Shown piece by piece: positions 1 to 12,087 of a stretch of DNA of 64,000 nt. This stretch comes from Mycolicibacterium sp. (GTDB taxonomy: Bacteria > Actinomycetota > Actinomycetes > Mycobacteriales > Mycobacteriaceae), in NCBI GenBank assembly GCA_020637165.1, contig JACJWN010000004.1:401011-465010 (forward strand). The letters run 5' to 3'. The notes beneath the pieces were generated by a model. That model ran no database searches. It was not told the origin of the DNA and was given only the letters and a program-made list of their open reading frames with translations. The position numbers were made by a program, and so were the translations under genes. The stretch's first letter is position 1; the number at the start of each line of letters is the position of its first letter.

Positions 1-558
1 ATCGCGTACGGCGACGACCAGATCGGTCTGGATGGGTGAGTACACCGCGCCGCCGGCGCACTTGCCGAGGATGATCGAGATCTGCGGAATGACGCCGGAG
101 AGCAGTTCGTGGCGGCGGCCGAGCTCGGCGTACCAAGCCAGCGAGGTGACGGCGTCCTGGATGCGCGCGCCGCCGGAGTCGTTGATACCGATGATCGGGC
201 AGCCGACCATGGCCACCCACTCCATCAGCTTGGCCACTTTGCGGCCGAACATCTCACCGACCGAGCCGCCGAAGACCGTCTGATCGTGGGAGAACACCCC
301 GACCGGCCGACCGTTGATGGTGCCGTGGCCGGTGACCACACCGTCGCCGAACAGCGCGTTGGGATCCCCGGGGGTGCGGGCCATCGCGCCGATCTCCAAA
401 AAGCTGCCGGGATCGAGTAGTTCGTGCACGCGGGCCCGGGCGCTGGGGATGCCGCGCTTGTCGCGCTTGGCCGCCGCGGCCTCGCCGCCAGGTTCCTTGG
501 CCAGTTCGAGCTTCTCGCGCAGTTCGGCCAGCAGTTCGGCGGTGGTCCTGTTGGTCAC
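1..558 (-). CDS. accD4: AccD4, acyl-CoA carboxylase carboxyltransferase subunit (5' part only)
   Basis: Beta (carboxyltransferase) subunit of the acyl-CoA carboxylase that makes the 2-carboxyl-acyl extender condensed by Pks13 during mycolic acid synthesis. Only about the first 186 residues are present and the gene leaves the window on the left. The GTG start at 558 follows an AGGAG site and overlaps the pks13 stop by 4 bp (GTGA), so the two are translationally coupled. The N-terminus ([19 protein letters not shown]) and downstream [13 protein letters not shown] and [12 protein letters not shown] segments match the AccD family carboxyltransferase fold. Position directly after pks13, as in Rv3799c, separates AccD4 from the other AccD paralogues. 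The catalytic C-terminal half cannot be assessed. Confidence 0.93.
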   Translation of the reverse strand, partial: MTNRTTAELLAELREKLELAKEPGGEAAAAKRDKRGIPSARARVHELLDPGSFLEIGAMARTPGDPNALFGDGVVTGHGTINGRPVGVFSHDQTVFGGSVGEMFGRKVAKLMEWVAMVGCPIIGINDSGGARIQDAVTSLAWYAELGRRHELLSGVIPQISIILGKCAGGAVYSPIQTDLVVAVRD

Positions 559-3500
559 TGCTTCTCCTGTACCTGATCCCGTTGGGCCTGAATCCGGTTG
601 ATGGCCTCGCTCATGTGCGCGCCCACCTTGGCAATGTACGGCTCGTCGATGGCCTGGATGTGCTCACCCCCGATCGGCACCACCTCGAGGTCGGCGACGA
701 ACTCGCCCCACCCGCCGTCGGGCTGGCGGATGCCGTATCGCGGCTCGAACATGATCGCGTCGTCGTGGTAGCGGTCAGCCATGTAAAGCGTCACGTGCCC
801 GTCGTAGGGCTCGATCTGGGCGGTGTCGATGGCCCGGTTGTCCAGATACGACGTGCGCTGATGCTCGATGATCCCGCCCGGGATGTCGACCCCGCTCTCC
901 TTGACCGCGTTGAGGACGAAGGTCACCTGGCCCGCGTCGTCGAGAACCTCGAGCTCCTCGTAGGGAATCGCCGGGATCTCCACGTTGAAGGTGCGCTGCG
1001 CGAACAGGGCGTAGCGGTCCCAGCGGGCCCGGATCTCCTCCTTGGTCTGGGGAATCTCCTCCCCGGCGCGCACTGTGTCGATCAGGCCGACGAACGGCAC
1101 GTCCGCACCGGCTTTCTTCAGCCCGATCGCGCAGGCATAGGCCAGCACCCCGCCGAGGGACCAGCCGGCCAGGATGAACGGGCCGTTGCCGCCCATCTCC
1201 AGCAGCTTGGGCACGTACTGCGCGGCGCGCTCGGAGATCGCGCCCTCCACCCGTTCGAATCCGTACATCGGGGTACCGGCCGGCAGCCGCTTGAGCAGCG
1301 GCTCGTAGACGACGGTGGATCCGCCCGCCGGGTGGAAGACGAAGACCGGGATCCGATCGGAACCTTCCGGCCGGGCCCGCAGGGTGCGCACGAATCCGTC
1401 CAGTTCACCGGATTCGAGGTACTCCCGCACCACGGTCGCCAGTTCCTCGATCGTCTTCGCGGAGCTGACCTGCTCGGCAGTGATGGTCCCCTCGGCCCGC
1501 TCGGAGAGACGCGCGGCGATCTTGGCCGCGGTGTCCGCATCGACCTTCGGCAACTCGTTGAAGATGCCGCCCGGGGACTTCCCGGTGACGATCGCCCACG
1601 TCGCGAAGGTCACCCGCTCGGAGGCCTCGCGCGGCGGGACGTCGGTGCCCAGAGCGTCGACGACGGCCTGCTGGGTGAGCGCCCCGGCGACCGCGCCCGC
1701 GGCGGACTCCCCACCGCCCGGACCCGCCGGGTCGGTGGGGGGCGGCGGAATGCCCGGTCCCGACGGATCGGTCGGCGGCGGCGGGATGTCCGGGCCGGCC
1801 GGGTTGGTGGGCGGCGCGGGGACATGCGCCTCCGGATGCTTCTCGGACAGCTTCTCTGCCAGCGCCTCCGGGATCTCCCCGGCGGCCAGCTTGGCCTGCT
1901 CGGCGGCGATCTCCTCGGGGGTCATGCCCTTCTGGTGCTCGGCCAGTTCGGCCACCTGGTCGCGGTTCTCGATCGCGTAGACGATCAGCTGCTCGACCGC
2001 ATACAGGTTGGCATCGCGCACCGCCGTCAGCTGGATCGGCGGCAGGTCGAAGTCGTACTCCACCCGGTTCTTGATCCGCACCGCCATCAGCGAGTCCAGG
2101 CCGAGCTCGATCAGCGGCACCTCCCACGGGAGGTCTTCGGGCTCGTAACCCATCGCGCTTCCGACGATCAGTCCGAGCCGGTCGTGCACGGTCTCCCCGG
2201 AATCCGGTGACCACTTGCCCAGACTGGCCGCCACACCCGCCCCGGCGGCGAGATTGTCGTGCAGAATCTGCGCGTCTTCGGCGGCTTCGGGCTCCGGCTG
2301 GCCTGAAACCTGCTGCACCGAACCCAACTGGGCCGAATCCGCTTGTGCCACCGCAATTCCGGTCGCGACCGCCGCCGGCAGCGCGGACTGCACCCCGCCG
2401 CGGCTGACGATTGCGTCGTAGACCAGTGTGAAGGACTCGTCGATGCGGGCGTGCACTTGAACCGAAGCCCCGCCGGGGTGCCGGGTCAGCGTGGTGACCA
2501 GCCGCGCGCCCTCACCGGCCACCGCGCGCTGCTCGGAGGCGGTCAGCGTCGCGTCCGGAAGCACCTGCACCGCAGCCGCTTTCACCAGCGCCGCGAGATC
2601 GGTGGTGCCGTCCCCTGCGTACTCCCAGACGTGTCGGCCGTCGGGCGTGGCGACGTGGGCGCCGGGAATCACCGCAGACCCGTCGGCGGAGAAGTGCGCG
2701 TTGAGCCAGTGCTCCTTGCGCTTGAACCGGGTCGGCGGGATATCGGCGTATTCGCCCCGGCTGAACAGGGTGCGGAAGTCCAGATCGTGGCCGTGGACGT
2801 AGAGCTGTGCCATGGCCGCCAGCATCGAATCGACTTCGTCCTGTTTGCGGGCCAGCGTCGGGATCAGCTGCCCGTCGTGCAGGCCGGCCGACGCCGTGGT
2901 CAGTCCGACCTGCATCAGCGCCACCGGGTTGGGAGCGAGCTCCAGGAAGGTGGTGTGTCCGTTGTCCACCGCGTTGCGGATGCCCTGAGTGAAATAGACG
3001 CTGTGGCGCAGTCCTTTACGCCAGTAGTCCACGTCGTGGATGGCCTCGCCCGGGCGGATGTAACCGCCCTCGTGAACCGTGGAGAAATAGCCGATCTTCA
3101 GCGGGAGCGCCGTGATGCCCTGGAGTTCGGCGGCGAGCTCGCCCAGCAGGGGGTCCATCTGGGTGGTGTGGCTGGCACCCTTGGTCTGGAACTTGCGGGC
3201 GAACTTGCCCTCCTGTTCGCAGCGCTCGATGATCGCGTCCACCTGGGCCGGCGGTCCGCCGATCACGGTCTGGGTGGGCGCGGCGTAGACGCAGACCTCC
3301 AAATCGGGGAAGTCGGAGAACACGTCGGTGATCTCGTCGGCCGAATACTCGACCAGCGCCATCAACCGGATGTACTCGCCGAATAGCATGGCCTCGCCCT
3401 CGCCCATCAGATGCGAACGCGCACATATGGTTCGGGTGGCATCAGCCAGGGACAGCCCCCCGGCGAAGTAGGCTGCGGCCGCCTCACCCAACGACTGTCC

Positions 3501-5981
3501 CACCACCGCTGCGGGTTTGGCGCCGTGGTGGCGCAGCAGTTCGCCGAGGGCAATCTGGATGGCGAAGATCACCAACTGAACGACTTCGATCGGGTACTGA
3601 CAGGTTTCGTCGGTGTAGTCGACGGAATCGTCGAGTATCAGCTCGAGGATCGAGTAGCCGCGCTCATCCTGGATCAGGGCGTCGACCCTGTTGATCCACT
3701 CGGCGAAAACGTCATCACGCAGGTACAGGCTCTTGCCCATCTTGCGGTGCTGCGCGCCGAAGCCCGCCAGCACCCAGACCGGACCGTTGGTCACCGGGCC
3801 GTCCGCGCTGTAGACCAGTGGGCTCTGCTTGCCCTCGGCGAGGGTCCGCAGTCCCTTGACGGCCTCGTCGTGGTCATGGGCCATCACCACCGCGCGGGAA
3901 CGGCCGTGGTTGCGACGCGACAGCGCGCGGCCGATGGACTCCAACGAGGACGCCCGGCCTTCCGGGCTGTCGATCCAGTCCGCCAATTCGGCGGCCGCCG
4001 CCCGCTTTCTGGACGTCAGGAAACCCGAGACCGCCAGCGGCACAACCGGAATGTGCGGCTCGGCCGCCTGGGCCGCGGCCAGTTCCTCGCGCGCGACCTC
4101 CAGCAGGCGAAGCGCCTCGTCGGTCAGTCCGGGCAACTCTTGCTCGTCACCGGAGCCGTCGATCGCCACATCGCCGTAACCGGCACTGTCGCCGTAACCG
4201 GCGCCATCGCCGTCATCGCCGATGAACTCGCCGTACTCGTCCATCCGCACGCCGCCGACGTAGACCGCATCGGCCGCGGCCAACGGCGAGTCGGCGGACT
4301 CCGGCTCCGGCTCGGGTTCCGGCTCGAGCAGATCCTCGGGCAGCACCTCGCGGAGCACCAGGTGCGCGTTGGCGCCGCCGAAACCGAACCCGGACACCCC
4401 CGCGATGGCATGACCGCTGTAGCGGGGCCATTCGCTGACGGTGTCGGCGACCTTGAGGTGAACGCCGTCGAAGTCGATGTACGGATTCGGGCCGGCGTAG
4501 TTGATCGACGGCGGAATAGCGTTGTTGCGCAACGACAAGGCGACCTTGGCCAGGCTGGCCGCGCCCGCCGCCGACTCCAGGTGGCCCAGGTTGGACTTCA
4601 CCGCCCCCAGCAGCGCTGGCGCGTCGGCGGCGCGGCCGCGACCCACCACCCGGCCCAGCGCGTCGGCCTCGATCGGGTCGCCGAGGATGGTTCCGGTGCC
4701 GTGCGCCTCGATGTAGTCGACGGTGCGCGGATTGATGCCGGCATCGCGGTAAGCCCGGCGCAGCACATCAGCCTGGGCATCCGGGTTGGGCGCCAGCAGT
4801 CCGTTGGACCGACCGTCGTGATTGACCGCGCTGCCCGCGATCACGGCCAGGATGTCGTCGCCGTCGCGGCGGGCATCGGACAGCCGCTTGAGGACCAGCA
4901 TTCCGCCGCCCTCCGACCGGGCGTATCCGTCGGCGTCGGCCGAGAACGACTTGATCCGGCCATCCGGCGCGAGCACCCCGCCGACCTCGTCGAACCCGAG
5001 CGTGACCGCGGGGGTGACCAGGGCGTTGACCCCGCCAGCCAGTACCACGTCGGCCTCGCCGGCGCGCAGCGCCTGCACGCCGGAGTGCACCGCGACCAGC
5101 GAGGAGGAACACGCGGTGTCCACCGCGACCGAGGGCCCGCGGAAGTCGTAGAAATAGGAGACCCGGTTGGCGATTATCGAACTGGCCGTGCCGGTGATCG
5201 CATAGGGGTGCGCAGTGCGCGGGTCCATCATCGCCAGGTAGCTGTAGTCGTTGGTGGAACTGCCGACGAACACACCGACGCTCTCCCCACGCAGGCTCGA
5301 GGCCGGGATGCGGGCGTTCTCCAGCGCCTCCCAAGTGAGTTCGAGAGCCATCCGCTGCTGCGGGTCGATGTTGTCGGCCTCCATCTTCGACAGTGCGAAG
5401 AACTCGGCGTCGAATCCCTTGATGTCGGAGAGGTATCCGCCGCGGGTGCGAGCCTTGGCGATCCGCTCGGCCAGCCGCGGCTCGTCCATGAACTCCGCCC
5501 ACCGGCCCTCAGGCAGGTCCGTGATCGCGTCGCGTCCGTCCAGCAGCGCCTGCCACATCTGATCGGGGGTGTTCATATCGCCGGGGAACCGGGTGCCCAA
5601 GCCGACGATGGCGATGTCCTCGACGTCGCGGGCCCGGCTCCAGTCCTCGTCATCCCCGACGGACTCCGCCTCCGGCTCGCCTTCGACGATCACTGTCGCC
5701 AGCGCCTCGATGGTGGGATGGCGGAAGGCCACTGTCGCGGTCAAAGTGACCCCGGTGAGGTCCTCGATGTCGCTGGCCATCGCCACCGCGTCGCGCGAGG
5801 ACAGCCCGAGCTCGACCATCGGGACAGACTCGTCGACCGCGTCAGGCGACTGCCCGGTGGCGTTGGCCACCCAGTTGCGCAGCCACTGGCGCATCTCGGT
5901 GACCGTCATCTCGGTCCGAGGGGCGATCAGCTCCTTTTCCGGAGCGATGACGAGTTCGTCAGAATTTTCCGTTTCAGACAT
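555..5981 (-). CDS. pks13: Pks13, mycolic acid condensing polyketide synthase
   Basis: Condenses the meromycoloyl chain with the carboxylated alpha chain to give the mycolic beta-ketoester precursor. The 1808 residues show the Pks13 order: N-terminal ACP (phosphopantetheine Ser62 in LGLSSRDAV), KS (Cys291 in DTACSSS), AT (Ser830 in GQSLGE), C-terminal ACP (Ser1297 in LGLDSLMA) and thioesterase (Ser1608 in GWSLGG). It is somewhat longer than the M. tuberculosis protein (about 1733 residues). The extra length appears to lie in a KS-AT linker with an EP run and Gly/Asp-rich [10 protein letters not shown], and in a Pro-rich linker before the thioesterase with three PPPTDPxGPG-like repeats. The ATG at 5981 has an AAGGA site 3 bp upstream. 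It starts 6 bp after fadD32, forming a fadD32-pks13-accD4 operon. Confidence 0.98.
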   Translation of the reverse strand: MSETENSDELVIAPEKELIAPRTEMTVTEMRQWLRNWVANATGQSPDAVDESVPMVELGLSSRDAVAMASDIEDLTGVTLTATVAFRHPTIEALATVIVEGEPEAESVGDDEDWSRARDVEDIAIVGLGTRFPGDMNTPDQMWQALLDGRDAITDLPEGRWAEFMDEPRLAERIAKARTRGGYLSDIKGFDAEFFALSKMEADNIDPQQRMALELTWEALENARIPASSLRGESVGVFVGSSTNDYSYLAMMDPRTAHPYAITGTASSIIANRVSYFYDFRGPSVAVDTACSSSLVAVHSGVQALRAGEADVVLAGGVNALVTPAVTLGFDEVGGVLAPDGRIKSFSADADGYARSEGGGMLVLKRLSDARRDGDDILAVIAGSAVNHDGRSNGLLAPNPDAQADVLRRAYRDAGINPRTVDYIEAHGTGTILGDPIEADALGRVVGRGRAADAPALLGAVKSNLGHLESAAGAASLAKVALSLRNNAIPPSINYAGPNPYIDFDGVHLKVADTVSEWPRYSGHAIAGVSGFGFGGANAHLVLREVLPEDLLEPEPEPEPESADSPLAAADAVYVGGVRMDEYGEFIGDDGDGAGYGDSAGYGDVAIDGSGDEQELPGLTDEALRLLEVAREELAAAQAAEPHIPVVPLAVSGFLTSRKRAAAAELADWIDSPEGRASSLESIGRALSRRNHGRSRAVVMAHDHDEAVKGLRTLAEGKQSPLVYSADGPVTNGPVWVLAGFGAQHRKMGKSLYLRDDVFAEWINRVDALIQDERGYSILELILDDSVDYTDETCQYPIEVVQLVIFAIQIALGELLRHHGAKPAAVVGQSLGEAAAAYFAGGLSLADATRTICARSHLMGEGEAMLFGEYIRLMALVEYSADEITDVFSDFPDLEVCVYAAPTQTVIGGPPAQVDAIIERCEQEGKFARKFQTKGASHTTQMDPLLGELAAELQGITALPLKIGYFSTVHEGGYIRPGEAIHDVDYWRKGLRHSVYFTQGIRNAVDNGHTTFLELAPNPVALMQVGLTTASAGLHDGQLIPTLARKQDEVDSMLAAMAQLYVHGHDLDFRTLFSRGEYADIPPTRFKRKEHWLNAHFSADGSAVIPGAHVATPDGRHVWEYAGDGTTDLAALVKAAAVQVLPDATLTASEQRAVAGEGARLVTTLTRHPGGASVQVHARIDESFTLVYDAIVSRGGVQSALPAAVATGIAVAQADSAQLGSVQQVSGQPEPEAAEDAQILHDNLAAGAGVAASLGKWSPDSGETVHDRLGLIVGSAMGYEPEDLPWEVPLIELGLDSLMAVRIKNRVEYDFDLPPIQLTAVRDANLYAVEQLIVYAIENRDQVAELAEHQKGMTPEEIAAEQAKLAAGEIPEALAEKLSEKHPEAHVPAPPTNPAGPDIPPPPTDPSGPGIPPPPTDPAGPGGGESAAGAVAGALTQQAVVDALGTDVPPREASERVTFATWAIVTGKSPGGIFNELPKVDADTAAKIAARLSERAEGTITAEQVSSAKTIEELATVVREYLESGELDGFVRTLRARPEGSDRIPVFVFHPAGGSTVVYEPLLKRLPAGTPMYGFERVEGAISERAAQYVPKLLEMGGNGPFILAGWSLGGVLAYACAIGLKKAGADVPFVGLIDTVRAGEEIPQTKEEIRARWDRYALFAQRTFNVEIPAIPYEELEVLDDAGQVTFVLNAVKESGVDIPGGIIEHQRTSYLDNRAIDTAQIEPYDGHVTLYMADRYHDDAIMFEPRYGIRQPDGGWGEFVADLEVVPIGGEHIQAIDEPYIAKVGAHMSEAINRIQAQRDQVQEKQ

Positions 5982-5987
5982 AAGTCC

Positions 5988-7880
5988 TTATTCCGATTCG
6001 TCCGGGAAGGCGTTGGCCACCTTCCCGGAGCGCAGGCTGCCGTCCAGGTAGGCCGACCGGCAGGCGCGCCGGCCGATCTTGCCGCTGGAGGTACGTGGGA
6101 TGGCGCCGGCCGGGGTCAGCAGGACATCACGAACGGTGACACCGTGCCGCACCGCGATCGCCGCCCGGATCGCGTCGGCCACCGGCTCCAGATCCATCTT
6201 GTGAGCACCGGCCGCGCGTTCGCCGACGATGACCAACTGCTCGGAGGTGTCGTTGGGGTCACGTTTGAGACCGGCGTGGGCATTGGCGAACACCTCGTCG
6301 GGCAACTGGTTGGCCGGCACCGAGAAGGCTGCGACGAAACCGGTGCGCACGGCTTTGGTGGACTCCTGGGCGGAGTACTCGAGATCCTGCGGGTAGTGGT
6401 TGCGGCCGTCGATGATGACCAGGTCCTTGGTGCGGCCCGTGATATAGAGCTCGCCACCGTGGTAGGCGCCGAGGTCCCCGGTGCGCACCCAGGTGGCGTC
6501 GTCAGCGGCACCCTCGGCGTGCGAGGGGCTGGTTCGCGACTTCAGGACGTTGCGGAAGGTCGATACGGTCTCTTCGGGCTTGTTCCAGTAGCCGGTGCCC
6601 ATGTTCTGGCCGCTGATCCAGATCTCGCCGATCTCGCCGTCAGGCAGTTCACTGGCGCTGTCGTAGTCGACGATCACCGCCCACTCCCCCACGCCGACCC
6701 TGCCTGCACCCGCCTGCGCGACGGCCTTGGGCGAGTCGTCCGGCACCGGGACGAAGCGTCCCGCGTTCAACTCGTCGCGGTCGACCGAGATGATCGTCGG
6801 CTCCTCCGAGGACGGCGTGGTCGACACGAACAGGGTCGCCTCGGCCAGGCCGTATGACGGTTTGATCGCCTTCGGCTGAAACCCGAACGGACCGAAGGCA
6901 TCGTTGAACCGCCGCACGGTGGCCGCCGAGATCGGCTCACTGCCGTTGAGAATCGCCTTGACGTGGGACAGGTCGAGGGGCCCCTCGCCGTCCTTGGGCA
7001 CACCGCGTGCGGCGGCGTGGTCGAAGGCGAAGTTCGGCGCCACCGAGATGGTGCCACCGGTATCGCCCTCCTTGTAGGCGAGTTCGCGCATCCAGCGGAT
7101 CGGCCGGCGCACGAACGCTGCGGGCGTCATGAAGGTGAAGTAGTGGCCGATCATCGGTGACAGCAGGGCGGTGATCAGGCCCATATCGTGGAAGAACGGC
7201 AGCCAGGACACACCGCGGTCGCCCTCCTCGCCCTCCAGCGCCTCGATCACCTGCACCACGTTGGTCGCGAGGTTCAGATGGGTGATCTGGACGCCGGTGG
7301 GAATCCGGGTGGAGCCGGAGGTGTACTGCAGGTAGGCAACGGTGTCCTCGTTGACGGTGTCGATGTGCTCCCAGGTGGCGCCGACCTCGTCGGGAACGGC
7401 GTCGACGGCGATAACCCGCGGGCGTTCCTTGGCCGGGCGGGTGCGGAAGAACTTGCGAACGCCCTCGGCCGCCGCGGTGGTGGTCAGGATCGCCGATGGG
7501 GCGCAGTCGTCGAGCACAGCGTGCAGGCGACCGACGTGACCCGGTTCAGAGGGATCGAACAGCGGCACCGCGATCCGGCCGGAGTACAGCGTGCCGAAGA
7601 AGGCCACCAGGTATTCCAGGTTCTGCGGGCACAGAATCGCCACCCGGTCGCCCGGCTGGGTCACCTGCTGCAGCCGGGCGCCCACCGCGCGGTTGCGCTT
7701 GCTGAAATCTGCCCAGCGCAGTTCGCGGGCCACGCCGTCGCGTTCGGTGGAGAAATCGAGGAATCGGTAGGCCAGCTTGTCGCCCCGCACCTTGGCCCAC
7801 CGCTCCACATGCTTCACCAGGCTGGCGCCCTCGGGGAAGGTGATGCGTCCGTCCTTGATGAACGGGTTATGGAACGGCAT
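5988..7880 (-). CDS. fadD32: FadD32, long-chain fatty acyl-AMP ligase
   Basis: Activates meromycolic acid as acyl-AMP and loads it onto the N-terminal ACP of Pks13. The 630-residue protein begins [13 protein letters not shown] and carries the ATP-binding [11 protein letters not shown] motif and the [11 protein letters not shown] motif of the FAAL family, plus the C-terminal SSGKIGRRA segment. Length and order are those of Rv3801c. The ATG at 7880 is preceded by AGGAGAAG at good spacing. It is the first gene of the fadD32-pks13-accD4 unit; the only sizeable upstream gap (7881-8117) lies before it, so the operon promoter should be there. Some FAALs share these motifs, but its position before pks13 decides the assignment. 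Confidence 0.97.
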   Translation of the reverse strand: MPFHNPFIKDGRITFPEGASLVKHVERWAKVRGDKLAYRFLDFSTERDGVARELRWADFSKRNRAVGARLQQVTQPGDRVAILCPQNLEYLVAFFGTLYSGRIAVPLFDPSEPGHVGRLHAVLDDCAPSAILTTTAAAEGVRKFFRTRPAKERPRVIAVDAVPDEVGATWEHIDTVNEDTVAYLQYTSGSTRIPTGVQITHLNLATNVVQVIEALEGEEGDRGVSWLPFFHDMGLITALLSPMIGHYFTFMTPAAFVRRPIRWMRELAYKEGDTGGTISVAPNFAFDHAAARGVPKDGEGPLDLSHVKAILNGSEPISAATVRRFNDAFGPFGFQPKAIKPSYGLAEATLFVSTTPSSEEPTIISVDRDELNAGRFVPVPDDSPKAVAQAGAGRVGVGEWAVIVDYDSASELPDGEIGEIWISGQNMGTGYWNKPEETVSTFRNVLKSRTSPSHAEGAADDATWVRTGDLGAYHGGELYITGRTKDLVIIDGRNHYPQDLEYSAQESTKAVRTGFVAAFSVPANQLPDEVFANAHAGLKRDPNDTSEQLVIVGERAAGAHKMDLEPVADAIRAAIAVRHGVTVRDVLLTPAGAIPRTSSGKIGRRACRSAYLDGSLRSGKVANAFPDESE

Positions 7881-8062
7881 ACCACTTCTCCTGTCGACAA
7901 CGTGGCCGTGTGGGCCATCGGTCCGCCGCAGCCGACCCGAGACCCACCGATCGTACAGAGGACCGGCTGGTCGTAATCGTGTCTGCGGAGCACGCGAACC
8001 GCCCCAATTAGACCCGATGCCCTAGTCTTCCGACCCTGTACCGCGCCCTTATTTTTCTCTTA

Positions 8063-8092
8063 ATGTTAGGCCCTCCGTCGGGCCTTGGCCAA
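8063..8092 (-). promoter_or_regulatory. Candidate promoter of the fadD32-pks13-accD4 operon with an inverted repeat in its spacer
   Basis: On the minus strand TTGGCC (8092-8087) and TAACAT (8068-8063) are separated by 18 bp and resemble -35 and -10 boxes, each matching consensus at four of six positions. The spacer is almost filled by an inverted repeat, AGGCCC-N6-GGGCCT (8068-8085). A repressor bound there would cover both boxes. This sits about 185 bp before the fadD32 start. The rest of the 237-bp gap (7881-8117) shows nothing else I recognise. The call rests on pattern only. Confidence 0.35.
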
Positions 8093-8117
8093 ATCCCGGC
8101 GCCGCCCGCGCGCCGCG

Positions 8118-9146
8118 TCAGCCGTGCGGCGGGTGCGGAGCGTTCTCGATGAGTCCGCGAGCCCAGTTCAGCGTCCATGACGTCGCGGTTTGCCCGTCGA
8201 GGCTCCAGAACTCCGGCGTGGCGTACATCGCGTGCACCGGCTGCCCGGCTCCCGCGGTGAGAACATCCAGGGTCTTGGGCAGGTTGGCGATGTTGAAGGC
8301 CGACTGTGGCGCCGCGCAAATCAGGTCACCGGGCGCACAGATCTGATTGACCCGGTTGTTCAGCGCACCGAACCCACCCGGCCGTTCACCGCTCATCGTC
8401 AGCCCGAGAGCCGAGAGCGTGGGGATCTCCTTGAGGGTGATCTCCGCACCCTGTCCAGGCGGATTGGGTCCGACCTCCTGGCCCACACCGGGCTGGCGGC
8501 GGCCGTCGGCGATCAGGGTGACCCCGAGCACGAGGTCCTCGTCCACCGGGCCCCGCCCGTTGCCGATGTCACTGGCCAGGTCACCGGCGATCACCGCGCC
8601 CTGGGAAAAACCGACCAGCACATAGCTGGTCAGCGGGCAGCGGTTGTTCATCTCGGTCATCGCCCGCACCGCAACCCCAGTGCCCTCGGCCCGGCTGTCG
8701 TTGTAGGACATCTGCTTGTCGGCCGACAGCGGGTTGTGGAACTGAGCCGTGTAGGGAACCGTGTAGACCTCGACCCGGTCCCGGCCGAACTGCTCCTGGA
8801 TCGGGCGCGTCACGCCGAGCAACAGGGCGATGGGGAATTGGCCTGGTTTGTAGGGGTCATCGGTCGGCGAGGATTCCCAGGTGCCGGGTATGGCGATCAT
8901 CTCGACGTCGGGGCAGCTGGCGTCCTGAAAGGCCGGCCTCGGCTTCTTCACCGGGGCACTGGTGGGCGGCAGCGCCGTCGGCGGAATCGCGGTGGTCGAC
9001 GGTTCCGGCCGGCGCACCATGATCACGATGATCGCGACCACTAGCGCGACGACCACCGCTACGGCTCCGGCTGCGATCAACGCCAGGATGCGATGTCGGC
9101 GGCGGCGGTCGTTCGTCCGGTTGTTCGGTCGTGAGTTTCGGGCCAT
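8118..9146 (-). CDS. Culp6-type cutinase-family lipase/phospholipase (Rv3802c homologue)
   Basis: Membrane-anchored serine esterase of the cutinase-like family, essential in known mycobacteria and linked to envelope lipid turnover. The 342-residue protein has an Arg/Asn-rich N-terminus, one hydrophobic anchor (about residues 19-44), a Pro/Thr linker and an alpha/beta-hydrolase domain. The nucleophile is Ser181 in GFSQG, with a late His in QPVHAMY as the likely catalytic base. It lies between fadD32 and the antigen 85 genes as in Rv3802c. Its ATG lies 3 bp after the DUF732 gene stop, so the two are probably co-transcribed. Confidence 0.93.
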   Translation of the reverse strand: MARNSRPNNRTNDRRRRHRILALIAAGAVAVVVALVVAIIVIMVRRPEPSTTAIPPTALPPTSAPVKKPRPAFQDASCPDVEMIAIPGTWESSPTDDPYKPGQFPIALLLGVTRPIQEQFGRDRVEVYTVPYTAQFHNPLSADKQMSYNDSRAEGTGVAVRAMTEMNNRCPLTSYVLVGFSQGAVIAGDLASDIGNGRGPVDEDLVLGVTLIADGRRQPGVGQEVGPNPPGQGAEITLKEIPTLSALGLTMSGERPGGFGALNNRVNQICAPGDLICAAPQSAFNIANLPKTLDVLTAGAGQPVHAMYATPEFWSLDGQTATSWTLNWARGLIENAPHPPHG

Positions 9147-9149
9147 AAA

Positions 9150-9671
9150 TCAGCAGAGACGTTGGGTAGCGATCCGGATGTAATTCCCCACCACCGCGTT
9201 GGCGTCCGGATCGGCGGAGGGCCGCGGCGATGCCGCATGTGCGTCGGCGACGTCGCTGCGCACCATCGGTGCCACCAGATCCCAGACCGCCTGATCGCCC
9301 TGGCCCGCGGCCCTCGCCTGACACACGTAGGAACCGATGCTCAGCGCACGCAGTTCGCTGGAGGGGTGCACGCCCTCGGCCCCCAGCGCATCGAGGTATC
9401 CGCGTTGCGCGGGGGTCAGTGCGACCGTACCGGCGTGTGGGCCGGCATCCGGAGCACCGACGTCGACCCCCTCGGCGTAGCCGCTGGCCTGCTGCGAGGG
9501 CAACGCCACAGAACTGATCAGATCCCCTGCCGACCCACACCCCGCTAGTACCCAGGCCGCTGGCAGGAAACCGGCCAGCAACACCCTTCCCGCCGGCGCC
9601 CCAAGACGCAGAGTTACCCCGCGGCGAGGTTTGCTGAGTGATCCGGAGTACGGACGTTGCACGGCTACCAC
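9150..9671 (-). CDS. DUF732-domain lipoprotein
   Basis: Small secreted lipoprotein of unknown function. After a hydrophobic segment the sequence has a lipobox, VLAGC, at about residues 41-45. Lipidation at that Cys would anchor the protein on the outer face of the membrane. The C-terminal part (RGYLDALGAEG ... NYIRIATQRLC) has the length, spacing and two Cys of DUF732. The frame stays open to a GTG at 9707; I prefer the GTG at 9671, which has GGCGGAG 8 bp upstream, giving 173 residues. A GTG at 9662 is also possible. It lies between fbpD and culp6, where I recall no gene in M. tuberculosis, though related mycobacteria may have one. Confidence 0.75.
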   Translation of the reverse strand: MVAVQRPYSGSLSKPRRGVTLRLGAPAGRVLLAGFLPAAWVLAGCGSAGDLISSVALPSQQASGYAEGVDVGAPDAGPHAGTVALTPAQRGYLDALGAEGVHPSSELRALSIGSYVCQARAAGQGDQAVWDLVAPMVRSDVADAHAASPRPSADPDANAVVGNYIRIATQRLC

Positions 9672-9747
9672 AGTACCGGCTCCGCCGGGGCGCTCAGGCC
9701 ACCGCACGATTGCGGATGGCTAACAGATCGCGCCGGGGCGAGGCAGA

Positions 9748-10638
9748 TCAGCCGATTGCGGCCTTGATGTCCCCGGACATCGGTCCGAGCTGACCAGCCC
9801 AGTTGCCCCAGTCGTGGTTGCCCCCCACCGGGAAGTCGAAGTGGCCGTTGCGGCCGCCATTGGAGCGGTAGTGCGCGTAGAAGGTGCGGTTGCTGCCCTG
9901 CGCCTCGGCACACGCGCCGATCATCGCGGCCGGGTCACTGCAGGTAACGGTTTGCGGGCTGAACACCCACATCCGGGTGTTGTTGTCGATCAGCAACTGA
10001 ACGTGGACGTTGGGGTCGTGCTGCTTCCAGCGCCCCAGCTGCGGCGCGCCCCACATGGCGTCGATATTGGCGCCGCTGGCGTTGATGCCATTGGAGATGA
10101 GTCCGTTCATCTGGGTGTTGGACGGGGTGAGGAACCCGGACAGCGAGCCGGCGTAGCTGTAACGGTCGGGACGGAACGCCGCCATCGCCATTGCCGCGTA
10201 CCCGCCCTGAGCGGCACCGACGACCGCATGCCGGTTCGGCGCGAGCCCCTTGTTGGCGGCAAGCCAGTTCGGCAACTCGTCACCCAGGAAGGTCTCCCAC
10301 TGCTTGCTGCCGTCCAGTTCCCAGTTGGTGTACATGCTGTAGGCGCCTCCGGCCGGGGCAGCGACCGACAGTCCGCTACCGGCCAGACTGTTCATCGCGT
10401 TGCCGACCGTCACCCAGTTGCTGACCTCGGGGGCGGCGTTGAACGCGTCCAGCAGGACCACCGCGTGCGGTCCGCCGCCCTGGAAGGCAACCGGAATGTC
10501 GCGGCCCATCGCAGCCGACGGGACCATCAGGTACTCGACCCCGGCGGCGGACGCGCTCGGGGCGGCCGCACCCCAGACGCCGAGCGTCAGGATCGCCGCG
10601 CCGAGGACGCGGAACATTTTCCTCAGACCCACAGTCAT
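9748..10638 (-). CDS. fbpD: FbpD/MPT51, antigen 85-fold secreted protein without the catalytic serine
   Basis: Secreted protein of the antigen 85 fold, thought to bind envelope glycans or fibronectin rather than to transfer mycolates. The 296 residues start with a Sec signal peptide ending near APSASA, followed by GVEYLMVPSAAMGRDI as in MPT51 (Rv3803c). Where antigen 85 enzymes have GLSMAGS, this protein has VGAAQGG, so the nucleophilic Ser is missing. That absence is also known for MPT51 and is not a local mutation. The ATG at 10638 follows GGGAG. A 181-bp gap separates it from fbpA upstream, so it may have its own promoter. Confidence 0.95.
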   Translation of the reverse strand: MTVGLRKMFRVLGAAILTLGVWGAAAPSASAAGVEYLMVPSAAMGRDIPVAFQGGGPHAVVLLDAFNAAPEVSNWVTVGNAMNSLAGSGLSVAAPAGGAYSMYTNWELDGSKQWETFLGDELPNWLAANKGLAPNRHAVVGAAQGGYAAMAMAAFRPDRYSYAGSLSGFLTPSNTQMNGLISNGINASGANIDAMWGAPQLGRWKQHDPNVHVQLLIDNNTRMWVFSPQTVTCSDPAAMIGACAEAQGSNRTFYAHYRSNGGRNGHFDFPVGGNHDWGNWAGQLGPMSGDIKAAIG

Positions 10639-10819
10639 CTCACTCCCGCCTCACCACCGCACCCGCAGGGAATGTCTGCAGGCGTCGGGCCCAGGGTCGA
10701 TCCCAACCCCGGGAGCCGTCGCATCGTAGTGAATCACACAGACGAAGAGGCGGCTCCGGGATTGGTCCCGATAGTCCACACCCCGGTGACCGGGAAGCCG
10801 TACCTCTCCGCCGGGCGGA

Positions 10820-12058
<1,239 letters not shown>

Positions 12059-12087
12059 TTACCTCAGCGCCGGGTTTCAGCTAACTA

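Noticed and set aside
3411-6857. Very long open frame (over 1100 codons) on the plus strand opposite pks13 and fadD32
   Set aside because: Arg/Gly/His-rich translation with no recognisable domain, exactly antisense to two conserved genes; such frames are expected where GC-rich codons leave few stops.
9748-10638. fbpD as an inactivated antigen 85 pseudogene
   Set aside because: Loss of the nucleophilic Ser is normal for the MPT51 group; the frame and signal peptide are intact.
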